From: Saprospiraceae bacterium
Lineage (GTDB): Bacteria > Bacteroidota > Bacteroidia > Chitinophagales > Saprospiraceae
Assembly: GCA_020629035.1 (NCBI GenBank)
Contig: JAHDEC010000001.1
Span: forward strand, 62,001 to 126,000
Reading direction: 5' to 3'
Length of the DNA stretch: 64,000 bases
Shown here: positions 48,301 through 54,700 of the stretch, piece by piece
Position numbering within the stretch: the stretch's first letter is position 1
How the letters are laid out: every line of letters begins with the position of its first letter
The notes under the pieces: model-generated
Seen by the model: the letters and a program-made list of their open reading frames with translations, nothing else
Told to the model about the DNA's origin: nothing
Databases searched by the model: none
Program-made: the position numbers and the translations under genes

Positions 48301-51266
48301 TAGAATGGGATTGTGATGGAGATAATGAAGAGACATGTACCCAAATGATCGACATTACAGATACCACTGGACCAGCCATAACTTGTCCGGATGATCTAAC
48401 AGTTTCTACTTCTACATCAGATTGTAGAGCCGAGATTAGCTTGCCTATGGCCAATGCTATAGACGCATGCAACGATATCCATAGTTATGTAATAAATTAT
48501 GCTACTGGAACACTAAACACAAATGGTGGAGACATCATACTTAATACGGGAAGCCATACGATTGTTTATTCAGTGTTTGATGTTTGTGGTAATTTGAGTC
48601 AATGCGAAATGGACATAGAAGTTCAAGACAACATTGAACCTACTCCTATTTGTGAGCAAAGTATTGCCGTGAGTTTAAACAGTGCAGGATATGGAGTGGC
48701 TTATGCTAATTCGCTGGATCAAGGATCTTTTGATGATTGTGGAGTAGCAAGTATTTTGATAAGTCGTATGACCGATGAATGTGATAATCCTGATAACTTA
48801 ACTTTTAGGCCTATTGTGGAATTCTGTTGTGCCGATTATGGAACAGAAGTAATGGTCAGACTGCAAGTTACGGACATCAGTGGTAACACGAATGAGTGTA
48901 TGGTCATGGTAGAAATTCAGGATAAAGTGGCGCCTACTATGGTGTGCTTAAATGATACCATTGTGGAGTGTACGGCGATATTTGATATTGATAATTTAGC
49001 GGCAACCTTTGGTACTCCAAGCATGTCTGATAACTGTATCGAAGAAGGCGATTTATTGGAAACTATTGATGACCAACGTAATGATTGTGGTATCGGAGAA
49101 ATAGAACGTACGTTGGACTTACTAGATAACGGAGAAGTGGTTCAGACCTGTGTACAAATCATTGAGGTCATAAATAGTGATCCGTTTAGCTTAGCAAGCA
49201 TTACATGGCCTTTAGATTTCGAATCAACAGATGTTTGTGGTCTAGACGATTTATCACCAGATGAGCTAGACGCTCCTTTTGATAGACCCGTATTTGATGA
49301 AGGTCCATGTGAGTTAGTAGGACATGAATATGTTGATCAAGTTTTCGAATTTGTGGAAGGAGAAACAGCTTGTTTGAAAGTACTTCGTACTTGGACATTA
49401 GTTGACTGGTGTCAGCAAGTAGATGGCGCTTATTTGAGATGGGAACATGAGCAAGTTTTAAAAATCAATAATACAATTGACCCAACTATAATAAGTACTT
49501 GTATGGATATAGTGGTTGAAACTGCAGATGCAGATTGTGCTTCAGGAGATGTTGTATTAGAACTTCTAGCAGAAGATGATTGTACTTCGCATGATAACTT
49601 AATTATTGAGTTTGAGATTGATATTGACACGGATGGAACTATTGATACCACGGGAGTGGCTGATGAAGCAAGCGATGAGTATCCAGTTGGTACTCATCAG
49701 ATTTATTGGACTGTTGAAGATGGTTGTGGAAATAGCACTACTTGTGATTACAGCTTCCAAGTATTGAGCACAAAAACACCTATTCCAGTTTGTGAAATAG
49801 ATCAACCTGTATTCTTGGTGCCAATTGATATTGATGGTGATGGTGCCTTTGATGACGAACAAGTTGTGATTACAGCTGAAGATTTTGATGGTGGCAGTTT
49901 CCATCCATGTGGTTACGACATTGACTTTAGTTTTAGCTCGGATGTCAGCTTTACTATGATTACCTTATTCTGTAATGATCTTGGTGCATTCCCGATCGAA
50001 CTTTGGGTTACTGATGAGGAAGGCAATCAGGCATTCTGCGAGACAACGATTCAAGTGATTGATGATAATGATGAAGATATATGTCCAGCGATGAATATGG
50101 TGGCTGTGAGAGGAAATATTTCTACCGAAACGAGTGTAGATCTGTCAAACATCGAAGTTTACTTAGATGGAGACACTTCTATGAATCTTACTGATGAGAC
50201 AGGCGACTACAGCTTTGAAGAAATGCCTACAGGAGGTAGCTATAAGGTTAGACCATCTTACGATTATGATCCATTAAATGGGGTTAGTACTTTAGACATT
50301 GTAATTATTCAACGTCATATACTTGGGATTAATGATTTAGATTCACCTTACCAGCTTATTGCGGCAGATGCTGATAACTCTGAAAGTATTACTGCTGCTG
50401 ATTTATTAGATATTAGAAGATTGATATTGGGTATCAATGATCGATTTACTGACAATACAAGCTGGAGGTTTGTAGATGAGCAAGAAGAATTTATAGACCC
50501 TACTAATCCGTGGTCAACTGGGTTTGATGAAGATTATCCTATAGCTTCATTAAATGAGAACATGTGGATTGATTTTGTTGGAGTTAAAGTAGGTGACGTA
50601 AATGGTTCTGTCCAGAATACAATCTTGGAAGAAACAGATACTAGATCGAATGAATCTATAGACATTGATTATGTAATCAGCGGCAATGAAGTCAGCTTAA
50701 TAGCTTCTGAAGATATGGATCTTTATGGATTACAAATGCACTTAACAGACCTAGCAAAATTGGTAAATCTTCAAACAGCACTTGAGGATTTGAATATGCA
50801 AAACATTAAAAGCAAGTCGAATGATGTCTTGCTGAGTTATGCTCCAAGGTCTATTCAATCCATAGAAAAGGGTGATGTTATTTTGACTTTAGTCTTTGAA
50901 AGTGAAATTGCAGATCTATATAGAGGTGCAAGCATAAAAACAGAATGCTACCTAGGTGATGATTTAACAACGAGGGGCATTAGGTTTAATGAAATTACTT
51001 CGCAAGAGTCTGTTGTCAAAACATTTCCAAACCCTTGGGTGCAGAGTACAACAATAGAGTTCGAAACAGGTGTTGAAGAGGCATATATACTTAGCTTTTA
51101 TAATAACCTAGGTCAATATGAATTTTCTACGAAGATTAATGCTGAGATAGGAATTAATAAAGTCACACTGAAGAGAGACTACTTTAAAGATGCTGGAATA
51201 AAGCACTATACGCTAAAAAGCAAGTCAACTAAAATGCATTCAGGTAAAATGTTTTTAATTGAGTAA
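33327..51266 (+). CDS. Giant T9SS-exported SprB/DUF11 repeat surface protein (about 5979 aa)
   Basis: One continuous frame. The longest frame opens with GTG at 33327; the ATG at 33333, two codons in, is an equally good or better start (5977 residues). A signal peptide follows (SVIMLVLALVSVSSLSAQ). Approximate order: Cys-rich head of unknown family with DUF11-like elements (35-1870); SdrD-B-like domain (about 1870-1982, GNYVWCDDNNNGIQDD); two DUF11 repeats (1986-2278); one Ig/PKD-like domain; 15 SprB-type repeats (2369-3525); eight DUF11-like repeats with Asp-rich linkers (3526-4725); and a C-terminal segment shared with the previous giant (4726-5979) ending in a dockerin-like pair (about 5650-5704) and a type A sorting domain (from TFPNPW, about 5898). 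SprB repeats are named after the mobile adhesin of Flavobacterium gliding; here the sorting domain is type A, unlike SprB. An adhesin role is inferred. A strong terminator follows. Confidence 0.93.
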   Translation: MFMLYLNLTKVEGLKRSVIMLVLALVSVSSLSAQNDFNLQFLLPDDDFSRLSVCGQPQIHTLRLENISGVVLTDVQLKFDFPNGIFFVPGTLSGAGTEVSSTPAIFSFDEFEVNESVIIEYQLDVNCNGLALALGSSSVNYQVDLCYVGGESEQINNPTPNFEVVNATLSIPNVVGNNSANNIFDASFELIDTVKATIVNGSAGSLESLTYCVDNTHPALNLKEIRIAGAIVPLSFSSVTGDSLYFELGPAEIAQASTFAGNEVQDPDLLQFNESLVICEVWEVIDCPDADMVIPDISRTAYYGCDGTEVCQSTPTSFTGVRFGVLAPQLRAAEYYHHTHFQVDYKDRPYYTDCYNDKEEDLTYSFMFTNNGNANLKLQAFNIKMHASNYYYTPFALDENSVVTFFQDGNTQTPATPLAVSNVVEFQDRLSPTHGYITNCHDGDGSAAWELEFTNQSIIIPPGDTLMIEFDIYHDEENCGSCSDAYSQFNWPYPQVQQIVYNDECEFFDFNELNASVAPRLRQYIRSFTEGNNNFFPGTTNCINWFVTAGENYFLNYYCPNNGQPQVGSSYDDNRYHINSENAWLEDWYILPEGIDWTGVDGDLNTTELTWTDATGTEYPVYDLEYTDHNAGPDTLKVRYQGSGAECFDLRQSSFNLKTIPDCGEGPSFCSKSVSIVKESYYVTECDADGMQCFEEIDIPRPFNATVQSCECNPCEGMVFTYLDLSRQTFGEHDPDNDGIEEAGMLDQTKINKIRFIAGDTIRATYGGWVNLITKPNFEYAYATIDVPVIGSGSTALGDEGITPLGAMVEIWDASTGDMYTCDLVQLFPDGQKVVANLSVQSLKDLNCAGMPADFTYGQDDSISVKFDFRLKDYRSSQTTVNFGSSYYMTDMEYDIGTHYQCNTLSQSMTYIEYRAYNEWVYREIGGCNDGMDNNYNGTSYGSIASVYDSHRNLFRLGSTGFDYFPFEVREIARITQQTYVNNSDLNWGDEFKMLVYDNNGHLTETGGSLSWQRFTLDMNTSPCFAINGNTLVVDFECVYDEVGYERFDEGMDIYCAPTMSPTCQSEYEPPYSLKDVEVYTDYDMLESMFCSPTWTAIDTSIGVNEGIVDPFNNELEPHFMHHRGSIYGGDYLRLVSLPKVQLQPHTVNQLLLEEEACFKVDVSNIGSGPAENVFFTFENQSGAIVFQGVNDGITGDPLDDNLGVINLGSLAVGETRELEFCVTSNNCNRDSILINTGWDCNGLPSTPAEADCTEPVTLYLDIPDAALSMVVKSPDPASIHAVDLCDEVEYVVQISSSDLAAIHDINFQMNLPPGTDFVPGSFELAYPINAGVDTSWVTTPTQPTSSGGSSYNIVLDNENAILAASGLEGTTDLSKNFLLVRFKTFMGCGALSNARMRFLSWAYDPCDEFVNYKFSPGPIVKINGVSDSYVSNLSVPESEELNACEGNSIEVGVNFTLALTSLPTGSSDSIMVELPAGISYVPGSYTVVSNGAPPSGTNPLVVATADGEIVYIDLMDNVMAGETVDVTFEIDAEDVAQSCRDYDLIVRTFNSQMVVCESTGELCDVRTTSDEVTGSVSIVKPDVYISNVTLSAEAAPVDEEILSYCMDLTNDGESIDAGTTTTVELYDDSNDNGDYDAGVDVYLASISTMDAIASGETIEVCGTVNVPSGMTCNVIAIINPATTCACNTNKSYRTNADLTQSFPEMAYEVCSDGSITNIGPEPLDNVSYEWVGIDGASLVGFSSTTTTPVDFQFRNTTGNVLDWKYYLRSTRNDDCATLDTVCITIFPEEHGTVSLQACPFDNFNLSGPTGKTNYQWTPSLGLDNPNAANTDAEASFYPEGVHDFILTYTDENGCPGDFTVEVTIVPCALTYVGNYVWCDDNNNGIQDDDPIEGMTVELFGSTDPTTPIASTVTDANGAYLFGPIPQGEYIVGLDLVGTNYLTAIKNATIDEFDSDLNPNFQTDAFYLSNGDSLTTIDLGILCPEVDIELEKTALTDKDAGLLEAVVLGDTVYWNLRVCNRTLAADSVNFDADSIIVTELLTPGIAYLSHTTNSGSYNPITGLWELDRLVNGSCRSLCIKTKIDQDILPITNTAEITSAKDPDIDSNPDNDDGDQSEDDEDNATIHPKRMDLSLTKMVSTSQMLPVEAGNSVQFTIEVCNQGNVPAYEVQIVDYIPTGMSLDDTNWTAGTGNEVFYSFANPIALNACETMDITLKIDPNFAGDTLTNFAEIAYQAYDDGLYAPDIDSNTDDIPGNDGPVTDQATNNAGGDEDDHDPAGIHLVMVECMASNNGPVCPGTAVTLTETGGNAVSWSWTGPAGFSSNLQSPMVSPAIAGVYTVMVTDENGFEETCETEVSIWAGMALNANQTNVSCQGGNDATIDLMVTGGAAPYTYDWDNDGAEDPDNDNQDLNSLTAGNYSVTVSDANGCTANLSLSITEPTALSCSASAIDALCHDSATGSITSLASGGTAPYEFSLNGGAWQPSGAFTNLAAGNYNIGVRDANLCVSLCNATVDEPELLTCTVTGTDLTDCAVTDGTITASPMGGTAPFTYSIDGGTFGPSGSFSGLMAGSHTITIKDDNDCTTTCSMTLDAPSAPMCSIASQVDIACFDESTGVINVSGLGGETPYEYSINNVDYQASNSFSGLAAGTYNLYIRNASSPMCVSMCATTLSQPTDLICDHITTNVSCFGGDDGSVIIDADGGVTPYEYSLGGPWQPGISFTGLTAGVYTATIRDDNGCTTTCMVSIMEPSALTCTLVSTDALCIGTSTGTITATGAGGVPGYEYSLNNGPWQTSSSFTDLPAGSHSVTIRDSQDCVSSCSVTINEPTALSCTLSKTDLSDCDLQDGVITVMPLGGTAGYTYSIDGGSFGSNATFTGLAAGNHIITTKDANGCETTCEISLTAPTMPICTITSFTDILCFGESTGSLTANATGGNAPYEFSLDDITYQASGTFNGLAAGIHNIYVRNVNSTMCISMCSYELSQPSLLVCDYSQVDVSCKDGDDGSVLINADGGVTPYEYSIGGPWQPGTSFENLSAGDYTVSVRDANNCISQCMITIGEPSILACQFTKVDAACFETSTGSILASATGGTGSYEYNLDNGPWQIDQQFTMLSAGNYVLTVRDENDCTSACNITIGEPALLTCELDGTDLSDCVVQDGEIEVTAAGGTTPYTYSLNGITFVSSNVFTGLMAGAHTITTKDAQGCETTCEFVLSAPEAPICEIEEAINIACKDDATGEITVSASGGVAPYEYSLDNMSYQLSGTFSDLVAGNYTIYVRNVNSPMCITMCTAELSEPLALVCDTKQMDVLCKDGDDGSVIIDAAGGVTPYEYTLDGTWQNAATFEDLAAGNYTATIRDANDCTVTCGFSISEPSLLACSLDHTDVVCNGDGSGSIAANPTGGVPPYEFSLDGGAWQSGPLFSAVVGGTHTVTVRDDHGCLTSCEVDVFEPAALSCEIDYINPESCAFNDGEITIIALGGVSPYEFSIDNGDSYQNDMTFSGLNHGDYIITVRDDNGCVSTCEARVAPACFDLAIEKELVTPAPYSYGQKVVFEIVITNEGNIDASNIELTEHIPCGFTYDPTSLINLANNWTPLSTAFPMTSIATLAQNQSTTRSIELIVEMCADEGAYLNIAEISEAYDGTGDPISDIDSTPDFDPSNDPASEDDHDTALLPIYDPSLVKTLNSTGFTYGDDVTFIIQVCNQIANPIGQIQVVDYLPAGYTFDAAKNSGWSLGAGNMINYTHSSSILAGNDCVDIPLIVRLEMGRDYGDWHNVSEIVSFSDALGTPQDDTDASNDNQLMNDGPMEDNETDNLNNDEDDSDFENIEIVDAALQKYTEDEGPFVFGDTVTYNMVVFNQGNIDLYNININDYLPCGYKFLASNSPQWSITDTIANTSFAGPLAPGDSDTVSIQLEVIACTNFDAWQNKTEISGLQNESGDDISDQDIDSEYDTDPHNDPYEDDVIDNSNGDEDDQDESLVQIFDLALEKRVVPFVRCYFGDTVTFIITVYNQGNVEADNITVLDSLPEGYTFIPSINPDWDGSADPVLAYEIPTSLAPGDSIAFPIRAEIIPSDGGLDVYTNIAEIENATDTSGEAWIDADSFHDHNFSNDRQGETVGTDEDDHDIERIDVVDLALLKTTENDGPYAYGDTILFDIELVNEGNEDLYTIQFFDSIPCGFTYLAENDGLWSYDPVSNKASAEVAGPLEPGESMMVQISLELNYCEEEGAYTNLASLDSMTDEDGVDITHDDKDVDDKDFLDEETIEIFDLALIKEIITPGPFEFGDKVSFKITTLNQGNVPATNIEITDYVPVGYGFDAVDNPGWNSMSAPIYTQVIGDTLAPGEFHCDTIELTIMNSTGGLIAYTNIAEISEAQDTFNMSRLDVDSTADQIFDNDGDAIDDETDDPADEDDHDIASIPVFDLAFIKKAASLGPHMFGDTVTFDFILFNQGNTASTNISLIDYAPCGFEFDAGLNPSWTEDVNGNHSAVYSGTLLAGESDTLIIEYIIKPCATPATAYLNSGEIVRAFDTSGNDMSSQDQDSNYDSTFGNDGSMSDNEIAGIGGDEDDSDIENIAVPAISLEKFLVEIEPSAGMVDHIDVTFELLFKNIGNEDLSDIELIDELDDPLNFGPAYVGIAVGGDPVIVSSTAAVDPTINTMFDGMAAGDPDIFDGTPSLLEPCDSLRVSFIAQLDATLAVDPEMLFNRATVTGQFELADMTTGEVEEEAEVQVLPCISNCEVACETSINVSLNEDCIAVITPAMGGAGIEDYCNYYYDIELFDPWSNPMPNDTVGMDLLGYCVTYTITEPECGNTCSGEACIEYYLPPALTCPSDTIISCAALASIDESVLITEFCAPGMIVQTDESAVDMDCDDPYSSVITRTYVAQDNMGNVSAPCTFSISLERPDLSTIMCPVNMTVGMSNALDCADEIPLDDNGYPVPYDEASGLGTGVPFILDADGMPVNLFPGVANQYCDLAVTYEDMEVPGPNCTVKIMRTWTIIEWDCDGDNEETCTQMIDITDTTGPAITCPDDLTVSTSTSDCRAEISLPMANAIDACNDIHSYVINYATGTLNTNGGDIILNTGSHTIVYSVFDVCGNLSQCEMDIEVQDNIEPTPICEQSIAVSLNSAGYGVAYANSLDQGSFDDCGVASILISRMTDECDNPDNLTFRPIVEFCCADYGTEVMVRLQVTDISGNTNECMVMVEIQDKVAPTMVCLNDTIVECTAIFDIDNLAATFGTPSMSDNCIEEGDLLETIDDQRNDCGIGEIERTLDLLDNGEVVQTCVQIIEVINSDPFSLASITWPLDFESTDVCGLDDLSPDELDAPFDRPVFDEGPCELVGHEYVDQVFEFVEGETACLKVLRTWTLVDWCQQVDGAYLRWEHEQVLKINNTIDPTIISTCMDIVVETADADCASGDVVLELLAEDDCTSHDNLIIEFEIDIDTDGTIDTTGVADEASDEYPVGTHQIYWTVEDGCGNSTTCDYSFQVLSTKTPIPVCEIDQPVFLVPIDIDGDGAFDDEQVVITAEDFDGGSFHPCGYDIDFSFSSDVSFTMITLFCNDLGAFPIELWVTDEEGNQAFCETTIQVIDDNDEDICPAMNMVAVRGNISTETSVDLSNIEVYLDGDTSMNLTDETGDYSFEEMPTGGSYKVRPSYDYDPLNGVSTLDIVIIQRHILGINDLDSPYQLIAADADNSESITAADLLDIRRLILGINDRFTDNTSWRFVDEQEEFIDPTNPWSTGFDEDYPIASLNENMWIDFVGVKVGDVNGSVQNTILEETDTRSNESIDIDYVISGNEVSLIASEDMDLYGLQMHLTDLAKLVNLQTALEDLNMQNIKSKSNDVLLSYAPRSIQSIEKGDVILTLVFESEIADLYRGASIKTECYLGDDLTTRGIRFNEITSQESVVKTFPNPWVQSTTIEFETGVEEAYILSFYNNLGQYEFSTKINAEIGINKVTLKRDYFKDAGIKHYTLKSKSTKMHSGKMFLIE
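40431..43899 (+). repeat. Array of 15 SprB-type repeats with a 930-bp super-period
   Basis: Each repeat has the pattern C-x-G-x-x-x-G-x-[IV]-x-x-x-x-x-G-G-x-x-P-Y-x-[YF]-S, then A-G-x-[HY]-x-[VI]-x-[VI]-[RK]-D. Repeats come in four recognisable types that recur in fixed order: GVTPYEYS with GGPWQPG; GPWQ type; TDLSDC type; and NVNSxMCISMC type. Units are 40431-41375 (945 bp, first repeat diverged), 41376-42305, 42306-43235 and 43236-43899 (last unit has only three repeats). Anchors repeat at exactly 930 bp: 41433, 42363 and 43293 for the Val codon of GGVTPYEY, and 41307, 42237 and 43167 for the ATG of the PMC/TMC motif. Confidence 0.92.
43903..47500 (+). repeat. DUF11-like repeat array (about eight repeats) in the second giant protein
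   Basis: Repeats start near 43906, 44339, 44797, 45257, 45700, 46109, 46565 and 47037 with motifs such as FDLAIEKEL, FDLALEKRV and FDLALIKEI. They continue through a VTFxIxVxNQGNxxAxNIxxxDYxPxGY core and end in an acidic linker (for example SEDDHDTALLPIYD). The spacing is about 410-470 bp. DUF11 is a beta-sandwich module of surface proteins. The last repeat (ISLEKFLVEIEPSAG) is diverged and leads into the shared C-terminal segment. Confidence 0.85.
47502..51263 (+). repeat. Shared C-terminal segment, copy 2 (about 1254 residues)
   Basis: Paralogue of 29399-33148 at the end of the previous gene, with the same order of HYR-like modules, a carboxypeptidase-regulatory-like domain (VAVRGNISTETS), a dockerin-like pair and a type A sorting domain. 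The second dockerin loop (ADADNSESITAADLLDIRR) keeps the Asp/Asn-rich ligand spacing of calcium loops, while the first (DPLNGVSTLDIVIIQRH) is shortened and lacks several ligands. Confidence 0.88.
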
Positions 51267-51271
51267 AAGAG

Positions 51272-51312
51272 AAGGTGCAAAGACTATTTTTATAGTTTTT
51301 GCACCTTTTTTT
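51272..51312 (+). terminator. Intrinsic terminator after the second giant gene
   Basis: A 16-bp stem (51272-51287 paired with 51292-51307, one G-U pair) with a TTTT loop, followed by TTTTT at 51308-51312. The left arm starts AAGGTGCAAA and the right arm ends TTTGCACCTT. It begins 6 bp after the stop codon. Textbook Rho-independent form on the plus strand. Confidence 0.92.
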
Positions 51313-51700
51313 AGTTTTTAGCTTAAAGAACAAAGATGAATTTCAGCTGATAAATTAACTTGTTTTTTAGTCAAATCTGAGTCATCTAAATCATTGAATT
51401 TCAATATATTCTACATTGTGTTAAATATTATTGCTTAGCCGTTAAATAGCAGATATTTACATATCTAAAAAAATAAATATTTAAAAAATACATCAAATCA
51501 ACTATTTAAATATTACAATTATTTATATATTTGTCACTAAGTTCCGATTTAACCGATTTAACAACAAAAACAGGGTATTGAAAAAACGCTAAGTAACCAT
51601 TCTTACACTACTTGCCGTATTGGACATCCCTATACTCAAACGGAGATAATAATAGGACTATTAATTTATTAATTGACTTAATTGTTAAATCTGTCCTCGT
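51313..51700 (+). promoter_or_regulatory. Long intergenic leader region of the third giant gene
   Basis: No gene is seen in this 388-bp stretch after the terminator. It is AT-rich (especially 51400-51535). An exact TAnnTTTG match, TATATTTG, lies at 51526-51533, implying a leader of about 160 nt before the ATG at 51701. Just downstream is a tandem 9-mer, CCGATTTAA at 51544-51552 and 51553-51561, shared once with the leader of the first giant gene. A further loose similarity between the two leaders is TATTGG followed by CCC-x-ATAC and TAATA (around 51620-51660 versus 11200-11232). No -33 element was obvious. No known riboswitch was recognised. Confidence 0.4.
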
Positions 51701-54700
51701 ATGGGAAATGTTCGTTTCAAAACTCTATTGAGTTTATGTATTGCCACGCTTGCTTTTACACCTTTAATGTATGGTTTTGGATTTTTTGATTTGTTTAAAC
51801 TAAACAATGAAGAAAAGTCTGTTGAGCAAAGTTTAATTGAAATTGATCTTGTGGATCAAGCTCGGTTAAATTATCAGCTATCTAATTGTGAAAATGAAGC
51901 TTATTATTATGATGAGTATTCCAAGGCAAAAACTTCACTTATTGATCATATTAAGTCAGTAAAGGGAATTGAGAATGCTGCATCAAGAATGAGCTCAGAT
52001 GGTTGTCCGAATATCCAAATTGTTGATTTGAGAGAGGTTGCGGGGTTTCCACAAGCTGACAATCTCAACGTCTGTGGTAATCCGGATACCTTGTCATTTT
52101 TGATTTTCACGGATGATCCGGGAGTGGTGGATGGATTTGAAATGACCTTAAACATGGTTCAGGGTATGAGATATGCTGGATTTGAAGACACTCACAATGG
52201 TGGTTGTACCAGTATTTCGAATTCCGACCCTGATATTAATTCTCCATCCTTTGTGGCTAATGGTGTAACATGCGATGATATATTTGTTGCAAACATAGGA
52301 GTTGGTGCAGATTGTGCTGTAGATATAGAAAATGGTGAATATATTGTCGAAATCGAATATAACTATTTTTATTTCCCTCCCTCTGGCACGCCCATACCAT
52401 GTAGCGGAAGTTTTACCATAGAAGATAACTTTAATAATGCGCTAAAAACACCGGTACTTAATATGTCTAATCCTAGTCCTATTGATGCCATTGTCACTTC
52501 ATTACAAGCACCTTTTTGTCAAAATATAAGTATTAGTCAAGATGGTTTGCAGGCTTACCTTAATGAGTTTGAATTTTCTATATGTGGTATTGATGCGAGT
52601 CCTTCTAGCTTAATTAGTATTCCTTCAATCACAGCAAACGGAATAGATTTAACACCCGGTGCCGTTTATAATCCGGCAGATAGTTCAATGACGGTAACAG
52701 TTGGAAGTGATATATTTCCTACTAACGGATCAGAAAATCCTTTCGGAGAGAGTGATCAATTTGATACAGATGAAAGTGTGAGTATACAAGTATGTTATGA
52801 AGTTGCTAATTGCCCATCCAATAGTGATATCCCATTTACATATAAAGCAGAATATGGTTGTTATGACGAAACATGTCAAACAACTGGCCAGGGATCAATT
52901 TTAAAAGTAAGACCTGTTGGTTCTGAATCTGCAATAATAACAGCGACCTTGTCAAATTCAATGCAGATTTGTGGGGATGATGCAGAGGTGGTTGCAACTA
53001 TACAAAATGGAAATGCAGAAGATACAGAGCAAAATGTTTATACGAATTTTCACATTGGATTTCAAGCTTGTGGCATACCAGCAATTGCAGTTACAGAAGT
53101 AACTGTTAATGGAATTTCTGTACCACCGGTTTGGTCTTTAGCAGGAGATGATGTTGACATAAGTTTTGAGGATAATCTGAATGCAGGAATAGGGTTAGTG
53201 GATCATGATGGAGATGGATTTTTTGATGATTTACCTGGTGGATCTGCGCCTTTGGAAGTTATAGTTAAATTTAATTTGTCGTGCTCAGACCCAGGAGCTG
53301 CTTCTGGAGAGTGTGTAGACATTAATTGTGAAAACGTACAATTTTATATTTCTGGCGAGACTAATTGTGGAAATACATTTAAAAACTTTCCAGATACAGG
53401 AGGTTTCGGACTCAAGTACGGAGCTGAAACAGTTTCGAACCCTGATGAAATGGATTTAAACACCACAGGTACTGTGGTAGGTTACAATTTTGGTGTTTTT
53501 GGTAATCCGCAGGGTGCCAAAACTATAGAAATGACTTTTTGCTATGATTTCAATTCAGAAAATATAGAGTCTTGTCCTAGTGGAGCAAATATCAGATACA
53601 AACTTGTTGTTTCAGGACCAGATGCTTATACCGATGATTTAGAATACGTACCAGGAACAGCCATGTTTTCTGACGATGATATAAATAATTTTGTAGCAGT
53701 TGATGATTCAAACGTAAGTATGGACTATCCAACTGAAGGTCAAGCCGTAATGATTATTGATTTCGGTTTGGACCCACCTCCAGGATTAGTATGTTATAAG
53801 TTTCAATTAGAAATGGAAGAACCAGCTTGTGCACCAGCTTCATTTTTGCCGGCTTCACAACAAATTTCTTCTGTTTGTTCAGACTGTGAAACAGATTGTG
53901 AAATCCTACAAGCTTGTCGAAGTACTTTGTTGAGAATTGATCCAAACGATACCGGATGTGTTTGTGTAGCTTCCTATGAGACTTTATCAAATGAGCGAAC
54001 AAATCTAGGTTATAAGGATAAAACCATGACTGAACAATGGACAAAGCAAGAATTAATTGATGAAGGCTTTGCTATTGATTTAGGAAGGTTCATGCCAGGA
54101 GATACACTTCAGCACAGAGGATTTTTAGAAATAGTCAATGCTGAATTACTAAATGATCCAGTTTTCTGGGATCTTAGTTGGAGTTACTATGCACTCTCTG
54201 GTACTGATACAAAAATGCCAGCGCTTCCTTTAGTGATTGACGCAGCTGCATCAGTTTTAGATACTATTAGAATTGAGAATCCAGATGGTAGTACTCATGT
54301 TGTTGACATTAGTGATTTGGCTGGATGTGCAAGTTCAGGAAGCAGTACATACTATGAATCTAATTTCTCCACTTTTGGGAAACAACCATGGGGTACCTAT
54401 AATATAGAACACCCTTGTAACAGAAATTCAGGCTATAACACCTACGATTTCCGGGATAACCAATATTTGAGTTGGAGTTTATATAACTATGAAAAGATTG
54501 ATGATTGTGGTGGAACTTGGGCTAATTTCGCTGAAGGAAATTGTTTAGATGAATTTATTGATGCTTATGATATCACGCTAAATTCTAAGATTTATTTCAC
54601 TTTCAGAGTTCCGTTAGTAAAGAACCCACATAGAGAAACAGCCGAGTTACTAGGTCTTGAACCTCCTCTTGAAACTACAGCACGAATCTATCCTTCGGGA

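Noticed and set aside
51540-51700. Riboswitch (for example c-di-GMP type) in the leader of the third giant
   Set aside because: An ACAGGG stretch drew attention, but the rest of the conserved core and paired stems of the c-di-GMP-I class could not be found by eye.
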